From contig DAIEMM010000334.1 of assembly GCA_027349605.1 (NCBI GenBank), positions 1 through 12,295 on the forward strand: a DNA stretch of 12,295 nucleotides, read 5' to 3'. Position 1 is the stretch's first letter. Each line of letters begins with the position of its first letter. Source of the stretch: Anaeromyxobacteraceae bacterium (GTDB lineage: Bacteria > Myxococcota > Myxococcia > Myxococcales > Anaeromyxobacteraceae). This document shows, one piece after another, positions 1-4,778 of the stretch. A model generated the notes under the pieces. It made no database searches. It was not told where the DNA came from and saw nothing but the letters and a program-made list of their open reading frames with translations. Made by a program: the position numbers and the translations under genes.

Positions 1-201
1 GACCTGCTGGGCCGCCTTGCCGAGAAGGGTGTTCTTGACGACGTGGAAGGTCACGCCCTGCCTGCGCAGTTCCCCGCGCAGCTTCTGGGACTGCGCCACG
101 CTGAGGCCCTTGAACTCCGCCAGGACGACGCTCTGGGCGCTCTTCAGGCTCTCGGCGATCTCCGCGACGGCATCGATCTTGGCCTGTGTGGTCATTTGCA
201 T
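1..201 (-). CDS. rplJ: 50S ribosomal protein L10, 3' end cut by window edge
   Basis: The first 67 residues are visible. They match the N-terminal RNA-binding domain of L10: an alpha-helical start, then the conserved stretch QSVVLAEFKGLSVAQ and later GVTFHVVKNTLLGKAA. L10 binds 23S rRNA at the base of the ribosomal stalk and carries the L7/L12 dimers that recruit translation factors. Two in-frame ATGs lie 6 nt apart, at 201 and 195. A GAGGGGGTG Shine-Dalgarno sits directly before the first and is better spaced for the second, so the true start may be 195. The gene follows rplA after 172 nt that hold its own promoter, an L10 leader and a terminator-like hairpin. The remaining ~100 codons, and presumably rplL and rpoB, lie beyond position 1. 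Family assignment is firm; the exact start is not. Confidence 0.95.
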   Translation of the reverse strand, partial: MQMTTQAKIDAVAEIAESLKSAQSVVLAEFKGLSVAQSQKLRGELRRQGVTFHVVKNTLLGKAAQQV

Positions 202-216
202 TCACCCCCTCGCAAC

Positions 217-248
217 AGAAAAGCGGTCTTCGCACGCGCGAAGACCGC
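217..248 (-). terminator. Intrinsic terminator / attenuator hairpin before rplJ
   Basis: On the minus strand an 11-bp perfect stem (GCGGTCTTCGC / GCGAAGACCGC) closes a 4-nt loop and is followed by TTTTCTGTT. This is the form of a Rho-independent terminator. It ends about 16 nt before the rplJ start, so it would stop transcription before the gene rather than after one. That placement implies conditional termination. The 5' arm, with one flanking base, is complementary to part of the upstream L10 leader (325-332). The U-tract is short (4 U, then CUGUU), so efficiency is uncertain. Confidence 0.75.
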
Positions 249-279
249 ATAGGCACGCTCAGCTGAGAACTGACGTACA

Positions 280-340
280 TCTGCCTCGGCAGGTCGCCCG
301 AAGGGCTGTTATGGCGGTGCCACCTGCGGTCTACGGCGAA
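280..340 (-). promoter_or_regulatory. L10-binding leader RNA of rplJ(L)
   Basis: The minus-strand transcript contains the L10 mRNA motif that mimics the L10 site in 23S rRNA: GTAGACCGCAGGT on the 5' side and ACCTGCCGAGG on the 3' side. GCAGGT (327-322) pairs with ACCTGC (294-289), and outer GCC (337-335) can pair with GGC (285-283), leaving a kink-turn-like internal loop (GUAGACC opposite CGA). Two short hairpins lie inside: GCCC/GGGC at 296-306 and TGGC/GCCA at 312-322, the latter overlapping the main stem by one base. L10 with L12 is known to bind such leaders and repress rplJL; in Bacillus subtilis this acts by transcription attenuation. The hairpin downstream suggests the same logic here. 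The motif is read by eye, not by a covariance search. Confidence 0.75.
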
Positions 341-348
341 CGGACTAT

Positions 349-377
349 AGTATGGCGGTGATCTGGACTGGCGTCAA
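349..377 (-). promoter_or_regulatory. Internal promoter for rplJ(L), -35 overlapping rplA stop
   Basis: On the minus strand TTGACG (377-372) and CATACT (354-349) are separated by exactly 17 nt. The TGA in the -35 box is the rplA stop codon. A start about 7 nt downstream would fall near 341-345, just ahead of the L10 leader, so this promoter would make a transcript beginning with the intact regulatory RNA. E. coli has a promoter at the equivalent place. The -35 matches consensus at 5 of 6 positions and the -10 at 4 of 6. Confidence 0.55.
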
Positions 378-1090
378 TCCGCCGCGGCCTGCGACACCGC
401 GAGGGCGTGGGCCGGGTTCAGCTTGATGCCAGGGCCCATGGTGGTCGTGATGCTGATCGTCTTGAGGTAGGTCCCCTTGGCGGCGGCCGGCTTGGCCTTG
501 ATCAGCGCGTCCAGCAGTGCGTGGAAGTTCTCGGCGAGTTGCTCGGCCTCGAACGAAAGCCGGCCGATCGGCGCGTGCACGATGCCCGCCTTCTCGACCC
601 GGTACTCGATCTTTCCGGCCTTGATCTCGCGTACGGCCGTGCCGATCTCCACCGACACCGTACCGGTCTTCGGGTTCGGCATCAGGCCGCGGGGACCGAG
701 GATGCGGCCGATGCGGCCGACGAGCGGCATCATGTCGGGGGTTGCGACCGAAACGTCGAAATCGAGCCAGCCGCCCTGGATCTTCTCGATCATGTCCTCG
801 GCGCCGACGAAGTCCGCACCGGCGTCCTGCGCCTCGCGGGCCTTGTCACCCTTAGCGAACGCGAGGACCCTCAGCACCTTGCCCGTGCCGTGCGGCAGCG
901 CGACGGCGCCACGGACCATCTGGTCGGCGTGCTTCGGGTCGACGCCCAGGTTGATGGCGGCGTCCACCGACTCGTCGAACTTGCGGACGGCGGTCTTCTT
1001 CACCAGCGCCAGCGCGTCGTCGAGCCTGTAGCGCTTGTTGCGGTCGACGCTCTCGGCGGCCTTCTTGAAGTTCTTTCCGATGTGAGCCAT
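374..1090 (-). CDS. rplA: 50S ribosomal protein L1
   Basis: A 238-residue protein, close to the usual 229-235. The L1 signature IGRILGPRGLMPNPKTGTV lies at residues 127-145, and the N-terminal half carries the typical KFDESVDAAINLGVDPKHADQ. L1 binds the mobile L1 stalk of 23S rRNA and helps release E-site tRNA. In many bacteria it also represses its own operon by binding the rplK leader mRNA. The ATG at 1090 follows GGGAG by about 12 nt and lies 18 nt after the rplK stop, consistent with cotranscription and coupled translation. The stop codon forms part of the -35 box of the downstream rplJ promoter. Confidence 0.98.
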   Translation of the reverse strand: MAHIGKNFKKAAESVDRNKRYRLDDALALVKKTAVRKFDESVDAAINLGVDPKHADQMVRGAVALPHGTGKVLRVLAFAKGDKAREAQDAGADFVGAEDMIEKIQGGWLDFDVSVATPDMMPLVGRIGRILGPRGLMPNPKTGTVSVEIGTAVREIKAGKIEYRVEKAGIVHAPIGRLSFEAEQLAENFHALLDALIKAKPAAAKGTYLKTISITTTMGPGIKLNPAHALAVSQAAAD

Positions 1091-1108
1091 GTGCGTGTGT
1101 CTCCCGGC

Positions 1109-1555
1109 CTAACCGACGATCTCGATGCCCATGGACCGGGCGGTGCCCTCGACGGTCCGCATCGCGGCCTCGACGCTCCCCGCCGTCATGTCCTGCATCT
1201 TCATCTTGGCGATCTGCTCGAGCTGGGCGCGGGACACCTTCCCGACCTTCTCCTTGCCGGGGGCGTGCGCGCCGCTGCCCTTCTTCTTCTCGGTGTGCAG
1301 CCCGGCGGCCTTCTTGAGCAGGATCGACGCCGGAGGCGTCTTGAGGATGAAGCTGAAGGAGCGGTCCTGGTACACGGTGATGATCACCGGGATGATGAGC
1401 GCTTCCTTCGCCTGCGCCTGAGTGGCCGCGTTGAACTGCTTGCAGAACTCCATGATGTTCACGCCGTGCTGGCCGAGCGCCGGGCCCACGGGGGGCGCCG
1501 GGTTGGCCTTGCCAGCCGGGATCTGCAGCTTGATCTGACCGGTGATCTTCTTCAT
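1109..1555 (-). CDS. rplK: 50S ribosomal protein L11
   Basis: A 148-residue L11. The proline-rich N-terminal domain has PPVGPALGQHGVNIMEF at residues 21-37, the region that contacts the GTPase centre and thiostrepton-type antibiotics. The C-terminal rRNA-binding domain follows, with KEKVGKVSRAQLEQIAK (101-117) and GTARSMGIEI. With 23S rRNA helices 43-44 it forms the GTPase-associated centre, and it is needed for RelA activation. A short KGSGAHAPG stretch (92-100) in the interdomain region is a little longer than in E. coli. The ATG is preceded by GGAAGGATGACGAGG, a strong Shine-Dalgarno region. It lies 169 nt after nusG and 18 nt before rplA. Confidence 0.98.
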   Translation of the reverse strand: MKKITGQIKLQIPAGKANPAPPVGPALGQHGVNIMEFCKQFNAATQAQAKEALIIPVIITVYQDRSFSFILKTPPASILLKKAAGLHTEKKKGSGAHAPGKEKVGKVSRAQLEQIAKMKMQDMTAGSVEAAMRTVEGTARSMGIEIVG

Positions 1556-1724
1556 GCCTCGTCATCCTTCCGGGCCCGTGCGAATGGCCCTGCGTGGTCG
1601 TCCGGGCGGCGAGCCCTTCCACGCCATGTGAACTGCGGGTGATGCGGCTTCCTGCTGCGCGAGGCGGTTCCGCTGGTGCGGCGCTGCCCCGGTGTGGCTC
1701 TTGCGGCGGCTGAAGCCGCCGCTG
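1556..1724 (-). promoter_or_regulatory. nusG-rplK intergenic leader with GC-rich hairpin
   Basis: A 169-nt gap without a gene. Immediately after the nusG stop, a perfect 8-bp stem (GCGGCGGC / GCCGCCGC) with a 4-nt TTCA loop occupies 1703-1722. No U-tract follows, so it is not a normal intrinsic terminator; it could be an RNA stabiliser, a pause site or a processing site. A weaker GGGCC/GGCCC pairing lies close to the rplK Shine-Dalgarno. In E. coli and some archaea L1 represses by binding this part of the operon. A GGATGACGAGG segment at the Shine-Dalgarno may be part of such a site, but I cannot show the L1-site structure. Confidence 0.4.
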
Positions 1725-2270
1725 CTAGGTCTTCTCCACCTGCATGAAATCGAGCTCGACCGGGGTGGCCCGGCCGAAGATGGACACCAGCACGCGGACC
1801 TTGCCCTTCTCGGGCTTGACCTCCTCCACGGTGCCGTTGAAGTTGGAGAAGGGGCCGTCGGTCACGCGGACCTGGTCGCCCTCCTCGAACTGGACCTTGG
1901 GCTTGGGCTTCAGCGTGCCCTCGGAGATCTGGCTGGTGAGGCGGGCCACCTCGGCGTCGGAGATGGCCGGCACGTCCTTGGGGATCTTGGCGCTGCCCAC
2001 GAACCCGGTGACCTTGGCGGTTCCCTTGACGAGGTGCCAGGTGCGGTCGTCCATCTCCATCTGGACCAGCACGTAGCCGGGGAAGAACTTCCGCTTGGAG
2101 GTCTTCTTCTCCCCCTTCACCATCTCCACGACCTGCTCCATGGGGATGAGGATCTCGCCGAAGCTGTCCTGGAGGTCCTCCTGGCGCACGCGCTCCTCGA
2201 GCGACTTCTTCACCTTGTTCTCGAAGCCCGAGTACGTGTGCACCGCGTACCACTTCTTCGCCATTGCCAT
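1725..2270 (-). CDS. nusG: Transcription termination/antitermination factor NusG
   Basis: A 181-residue NusG. The N-terminal NGN domain begins KKWYAVHTYSGFENKVKKSLEERV and contains the conserved KKTSKRKFFPGYVLVQMEM (residues 55-73), which binds the clamp helices of RNA polymerase. The C-terminal KOW domain (about 127-181) has FEEGDQVRVTDGPFSNFNGTVEEV and ends in FGRATPVELDFMQVEK; it contacts Rho or ribosomal protein S10. An open frame continues upstream through secE, but the protein must start at one of two ATGs, 2270 or 2264. GGGAG lies 5 nt before the first, which was chosen. It lies 53 nt after secE in the usual secE-nusG order. Confidence 0.98.
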   Translation of the reverse strand: MAMAKKWYAVHTYSGFENKVKKSLEERVRQEDLQDSFGEILIPMEQVVEMVKGEKKTSKRKFFPGYVLVQMEMDDRTWHLVKGTAKVTGFVGSAKIPKDVPAISDAEVARLTSQISEGTLKPKPKVQFEEGDQVRVTDGPFSNFNGTVEEVKPEKGKVRVLVSIFGRATPVELDFMQVEKT

Positions 2271-2323
2271 TTTCTCCCGACGCTCGGTGCGCCGTCTCCG
2301 GGCGCGCCGCGCCCGGTCAGCTG

Positions 2324-2716
2324 CTAGTAGACCAGCGACGAGAGCCGCGACCAGACCAGGTCGAAGATCCCGAGCAGGAAGGCGGCCACGAAGGTGAACA
2401 CCACCACCGCCACCGTCGACGCCCGCGTCTCGCGCAGGTTGGGCCAGGAGACCCGCCCCAGCTCCTGCGCCACCTGCATCGACACCGCGTTGATCCGCGG
2501 GGAACGCCATGCCAGTACCGCCAGGACCGCGGCGACGCCGTACCCGAGCAGCGTGCTCAGGGTCCACTCGTCCCCGAGGACGGCCACGTCGTTCAGGCGT
2601 GCGTACGAGAAGGCAAGGCCCAGGATCTTCTCGAGGAAGATCCCGACCACCACCGCCGCGAAGAAGTAGAAGATCGCGACGATCCGCTTCGGTTCGACGC
2701 CCGGACCCTTTTCCAT
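2324..2716 (-). CDS. secE: Protein translocase subunit SecE
   Basis: A 130-residue SecE with three predicted membrane segments (about residues 11-35, 52-70 and 100-123), the long form seen in E. coli (127 residues) rather than the single-helix form. The conserved amphipathic element before the last helix reads RVSWPNLRETRAST (88-101). SecE clamps SecY in the SecYEG channel. The frame is open further upstream to 2764, but that would run into the tRNA-Trp gene. The ATG at 2716 has GGAAGG 6 nt upstream and gives a normal N-terminus, so it was chosen. It lies 18 nt downstream of tRNA-Trp. Confidence 0.95.
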   Translation of the reverse strand: MEKGPGVEPKRIVAIFYFFAAVVVGIFLEKILGLAFSYARLNDVAVLGDEWTLSTLLGYGVAAVLAVLAWRSPRINAVSMQVAQELGRVSWPNLRETRASTVAVVVFTFVAAFLLGIFDLVWSRLSSLVY

Positions 2717-2734
2717 GCTGCCCTTCCGCTGAAC

Positions 2735-2810
2735 TGGCAGGCCAGGAGGGATTCGAACCCCCAACCCGCGGTTTTGGAGACCGCTGCTCTACCGTTCGAG
2801 CTACTGGCCT
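2735..2810 (-). tRNA. tRNA-Trp, anticodon CCA
   Basis: A 76-nt gene including an encoded 3' CCA. The acceptor stem is perfect (AGGCCAG / CTGGCCT) with discriminator G. The anticodon stem GCGGT/ACCGC encloses loop CTCCAAA, giving anticodon CCA. The T-loop is TTCGAAT on a GGGGG/CCCTC stem with one G-U pair. It lies between rpmG and secE, where delta-proteobacterial genomes commonly place it. Confidence 0.97.
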
Positions 2811-2829
2811 TCGAAATCCCGGTACAGGA

Positions 2830-2988
2830 CTACTTCGTTTCCTTGTGCGTCGCGTGCTTGCGGCAGCGCGGGCAGAACTTGGAACGCGAGAGCTTGTCCT
2901 GGGTCTTCTTCTTGTTCTTGGTGGTGCTGTAGTTCCGCTCCTTGCAGGTCGTGCACTCGAGCGTGATGATGGTTCTGTTGCCGGCCAT
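2830..2988 (-). CDS. rpmG: 50S ribosomal protein L33, zinc-ribbon form
   Basis: A 52-residue basic protein beginning MAGNRTIITLECTTCKERNY. Cysteine pairs C12/C15 and C39/C42 (CTTC and CPRC) form a zinc ribbon, so this is the Cys-containing type of L33 that binds zinc. L33 sits near the E site of the large subunit. The ATG at 2988 has GGAG about 5 nt upstream, and the TAG stop is at 2830-2832. A longer overlapping frame in another phase (2801-3067) is a shadow. It is flanked by tRNA-Thr(GGT) (34 nt) and tRNA-Trp (19 nt), so it must be released from a mixed tRNA-mRNA transcript. Confidence 0.96.
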   Translation of the reverse strand: MAGNRTIITLECTTCKERNYSTTKNKKKTQDKLSRSKFCPRCRKHATHKETK

Positions 2989-3022
2989 GGCTCTCCGTCC
3001 TCACTGACTGCGGTGATGATGC

Positions 3023-3098
<76 letters not shown>

Positions 3099-3128
3099 CT
3101 TTCTTCCTTTCTTCGTATCCTTGCGGTC

Positions 3129-3204
3129 TGGAGCGGGAAAAGGGATTCGAACCCTCGACATTCAGCTTGGAAGGCTGACGCTCTACCAACTGAGCTATTC
3201 CAGC
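3129..3204 (-). tRNA. tRNA-Gly, anticodon TCC, with an acceptor-stem mismatch
   Basis: A 76-nt gene including encoded CCA and discriminator T. The anticodon stem TCAGC/GCTGA encloses CTTCCAA, giving anticodon TCC. The acceptor strands are GCTGGAA and TTCCCGC, leaving U3 opposite C70 (positions 3202 and 3135) where glycine tRNAs normally have G3-C70. All other acceptor pairs are intact. The T-stem GAGGG/CCCTT has one G-U pair. It lies 30 nt upstream of tRNA-Thr(GGT) and 22 nt downstream of tRNA-Tyr. Confidence 0.93.
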
Positions 3205-3226
3205 GTGCTTCCGTATTCTCCTTGAG

Positions 3227-3309
3227 TGGAGGGGGGTGGATTCGAACCACCGAAGGCGTAAGCCGGCAGATTTACAGTCTGCTCCCTTTGGCCGCTCGGG
3301 AACCCCTCC
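3227..3309 (-). tRNA. tRNA-Tyr, anticodon GTA, no encoded CCA
   Basis: An 83-nt class II tRNA with a long variable arm. The acceptor is GGAGGGG/CCCCTCC with discriminator A, the anticodon stem GCAGA/TCTGC encloses CTGTAAA (anticodon GTA), and the T-arm is GGTGG/CCACC. The three bases after the discriminator are CTC, not CCA, unlike the other four tRNAs in the window. Its mature 3' end must therefore be made by a tRNA nucleotidyltransferase. Confidence 0.95.
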
Positions 3310-3357
3310 TTGACCACTTCGAACCTCGGACCACGACGAACGATGCGACGAGCCAGC

Positions 3358-3433
3358 TGGAGCTGGCGGTGGGATTCGAACCCGCGACCTGCTGCTTACA
3401 AGGCAGCTGCTCTGCCAACTGAGCTACGCCAGC
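3358..3433 (-). tRNA. tRNA-Thr, anticodon TGT
   Basis: A 76-nt gene including encoded CCA, first in the tRNA cluster. The acceptor is GCTGGCG/CGCCAGC with discriminator T. The anticodon stem GCTGC/GCAGC encloses CTTGTAA, giving anticodon TGT for ACA/ACG. The T-stem reads GCGGG against CCCAC, leaving one C50/A64 mismatch (positions 3384 and 3370). The trailer after CCA repeats the first six acceptor bases (GCTGGC), making a possible competing hairpin. It is separated from tRNA-Tyr by 48 nt. Confidence 0.95.
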
Positions 3434-3502
3434 GAATCCCCAGAAGTTTCGGCTCTGGCCATCCGGCACGAGGGACACCCATCCCCGGCGTCGGAGCGGG
3501 GT

Positions 3503-3531
3503 CTTGTACAAGACGACCCCGGGCTTGTCAA
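3503..3531 (-). promoter_or_regulatory. Strong sigma-70-type promoter of the tRNA-rpmG-secE-nusG unit
   Basis: On the minus strand a perfect TTGACA (3531-3526) is followed after 17 nt by TACAAG (3508-3503). The sequence after the -10 is ACCCCGC, a GC-rich discriminator typical of stringently controlled stable-RNA promoters. The start would be near 3496, giving a leader of about 60 nt before tRNA-Thr(TGT). The TGA inside the -35 is the rlmB stop codon. The -10 lies inside a 12-bp palindrome TCTTGTACAAGA (3502-3513), nested in a GGGGTC/GACCCC dyad (3498-3520). Confidence 0.75.
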
Positions 3532-4286
3532 GGCGGGTTCTTGCCAGTGGTTTCGCCGCGCTGACGCGTCGCTTCATAGAGCGCGATGGCCGCCGCGGCC
3601 GACGCGTTCAGGCTGCCCACCCGCCCCAGCATGGGGATGCGCGCGGCGTGATCGCAGCTCTTCCGGACCAGGGGACGGACCCCCTGCCCTTCCCCGCCCA
3701 GGACCAGGGCGGTCGGGCCGCGCAGGTCGACGGACGCGAGGTCCTGGTCCCCGTCCGGGACGGCGGCGACCGTCCAGATCCCCGCCGTCTTGAGGTCCTC
3801 GATGCAGCGCACCAGGTTCGTGACCCGCGCGATGGCCATGTGCTCCACCGCGCCCGCCGAGGCCTTCGCGGCCGAAGGGGTCACCCCCGCAGCCCGGTCG
3901 CGGGGCATCACCACCCCGTGGGCGCCGAGGGCGTGGGCCGACCGGACGATGGCCCCGAGGTTGTGGGGGTCCTCCACCCCGTCGAGGAGGACGAGGAGGG
4001 GCGGCCGGCCGGAGGCCGCGGCGGCCGCCAGGATCTCGTCCAGCTCCCGGTACCGGTAGTCGGCGACGACGGCGACGATCCCCTGGTGCTGCGTCACCCC
4101 GGCCAGGCGGTCGAGCTTCGCGCGCGGCGCGGTCCGGACCTTGGCGCCGCGGTCCCGGGCGGCCCGCTCCAGGTCGGCGAAGGCCTTGGGCCTCTCGCCG
4201 CCCTCGGCCAGCCAGAGCTCCGTCACCCCTTCCGCGCCGGAGCGGAGGAGCTCCCGGACCGGGTTCATGCCGTAGACGACGCGCAC
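3528..4286 (-). CDS. rlmB: TrmH/SpoU-family 23S rRNA (guanosine-2'-O-)-methyltransferase, RlmB type
   Basis: A 252-residue SPOUT methyltransferase. The N-terminal substrate-binding domain (about 1-77, starting VYGMNPVREL) is followed by the catalytic domain. SPOUT motif 1 is LLDGVEDPHNLGAIVRSAHA (100-119, with N109 and R115), motif 2 is LVLGGEGQGV (194-203, with E199), and motif 3 is RIPMLGRVGSLNASAAAAIA (216-235), which forms the knotted SAM site. RlmB methylates G2251 in the P loop of 23S rRNA. Related TrmH-family enzymes with other rRNA targets cannot be excluded. The start is GTG at 4286, with GAGGCGAGG just upstream and the previous gene ending 7 nt before it. It is last in the dnaK unit, and its stop overlaps the tRNA promoter. 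Confidence 0.9.
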   Translation of the reverse strand: MRVVYGMNPVRELLRSGAEGVTELWLAEGGERPKAFADLERAARDRGAKVRTAPRAKLDRLAGVTQHQGIVAVVADYRYRELDEILAAAAASGRPPLLVLLDGVEDPHNLGAIVRSAHALGAHGVVMPRDRAAGVTPSAAKASAGAVEHMAIARVTNLVRCIEDLKTAGIWTVAAVPDGDQDLASVDLRGPTALVLGGEGQGVRPLVRKSCDHAARIPMLGRVGSLNASAAAAIALYEATRQRGETTGKNPP

Positions 4287-4293
4287 CCTCGCC

Positions 4294-4719
4294 TCACTTC
4301 ACTTCGATGGGAATCGTGACGGTCCGGGTCTGGGGGACGCACCACGCGTCGCTGCAGATGGCGAAGCGCATCAGGACCGCTACCTGCTGCGGGCCCTTCG
4401 CCGCCGCGGTGACCGGGATCTCGAAGCGCGGATTCTCCGCCGCGGGGTCGACCGCGTCGGTCCGCTTCCACTCGACCTTGTCGACCTTGAGGCCGGCCGA
4501 CGGCTCCACCTTGTACTTGAGGGGGAACTCGCGGTTCACGTGGATGCCCTTCTCGAGGGGGACCACGTCGACGACGACCTTTCCCTTCTTGCCCAGCTCG
4601 AGGGAGCGGGAGGAGCCGTCGGTGACGACCTTGTAGGTGCTGGCGGCGCAGGCTCCGTCGACGGCCGTCGCGGGCAGCGCGAGGGCGGCGGCGAGCACGG
4701 CGAGTGCGATGCGCATCAT
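4294..4719 (-). CDS. Small exported protein with DsbD N-terminal-like domain
   Basis: A 141-residue protein with a clear Sec signal peptide (hydrophobic MRIALAVLAAALALPATA, likely cleavage near residue 25). The mature part is rich in beta-strand patterns. Its end, FAICSDAWCVPQTRTVTIPI (119-138), resembles the region of the DsbD alpha domain where two cysteines precede a proline. The pair is C122 and C127, four residues apart rather than the five of E. coli DsbD. Earlier GIHVNREFPLKYKVEP also fits that Ig-like fold. No membrane or thioredoxin domain follows, so it may be a free-standing periplasmic redox-partner-like protein. GGAGGAGGT precedes two adjacent ATGs, 4719 and 4716; the second is better spaced. 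It lies 59 nt after the RimK-like gene and 7 nt before rlmB. The family call is inference. Confidence 0.75.
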   Translation of the reverse strand: MMRIALAVLAAALALPATAVDGACAASTYKVVTDGSSRSLELGKKGKVVVDVVPLEKGIHVNREFPLKYKVEPSAGLKVDKVEWKRTDAVDPAAENPRFEIPVTAAAKGPQQVAVLMRFAICSDAWCVPQTRTVTIPIEVK

Positions 4720-4778
4720 GTGACCTCCTCCGGAATCCGGTGCGGGTATACCAGGGACGGGGCCGCTCGCCCGCCGAT

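Noticed and set aside
407..1642. Long plus-strand frame opposite rplA and rplK
   Set aside because: It lies wholly opposite conserved ribosomal protein genes and has the low-complexity Leu/Asp/Gly/Arg composition of an antisense GC-rich frame.
1703..1722. GC-rich hairpin after nusG as a terminator
   Set aside because: No U-tract follows, and rplK is expected to be read from the same transcript, so it is recorded only as a structure of unknown role.
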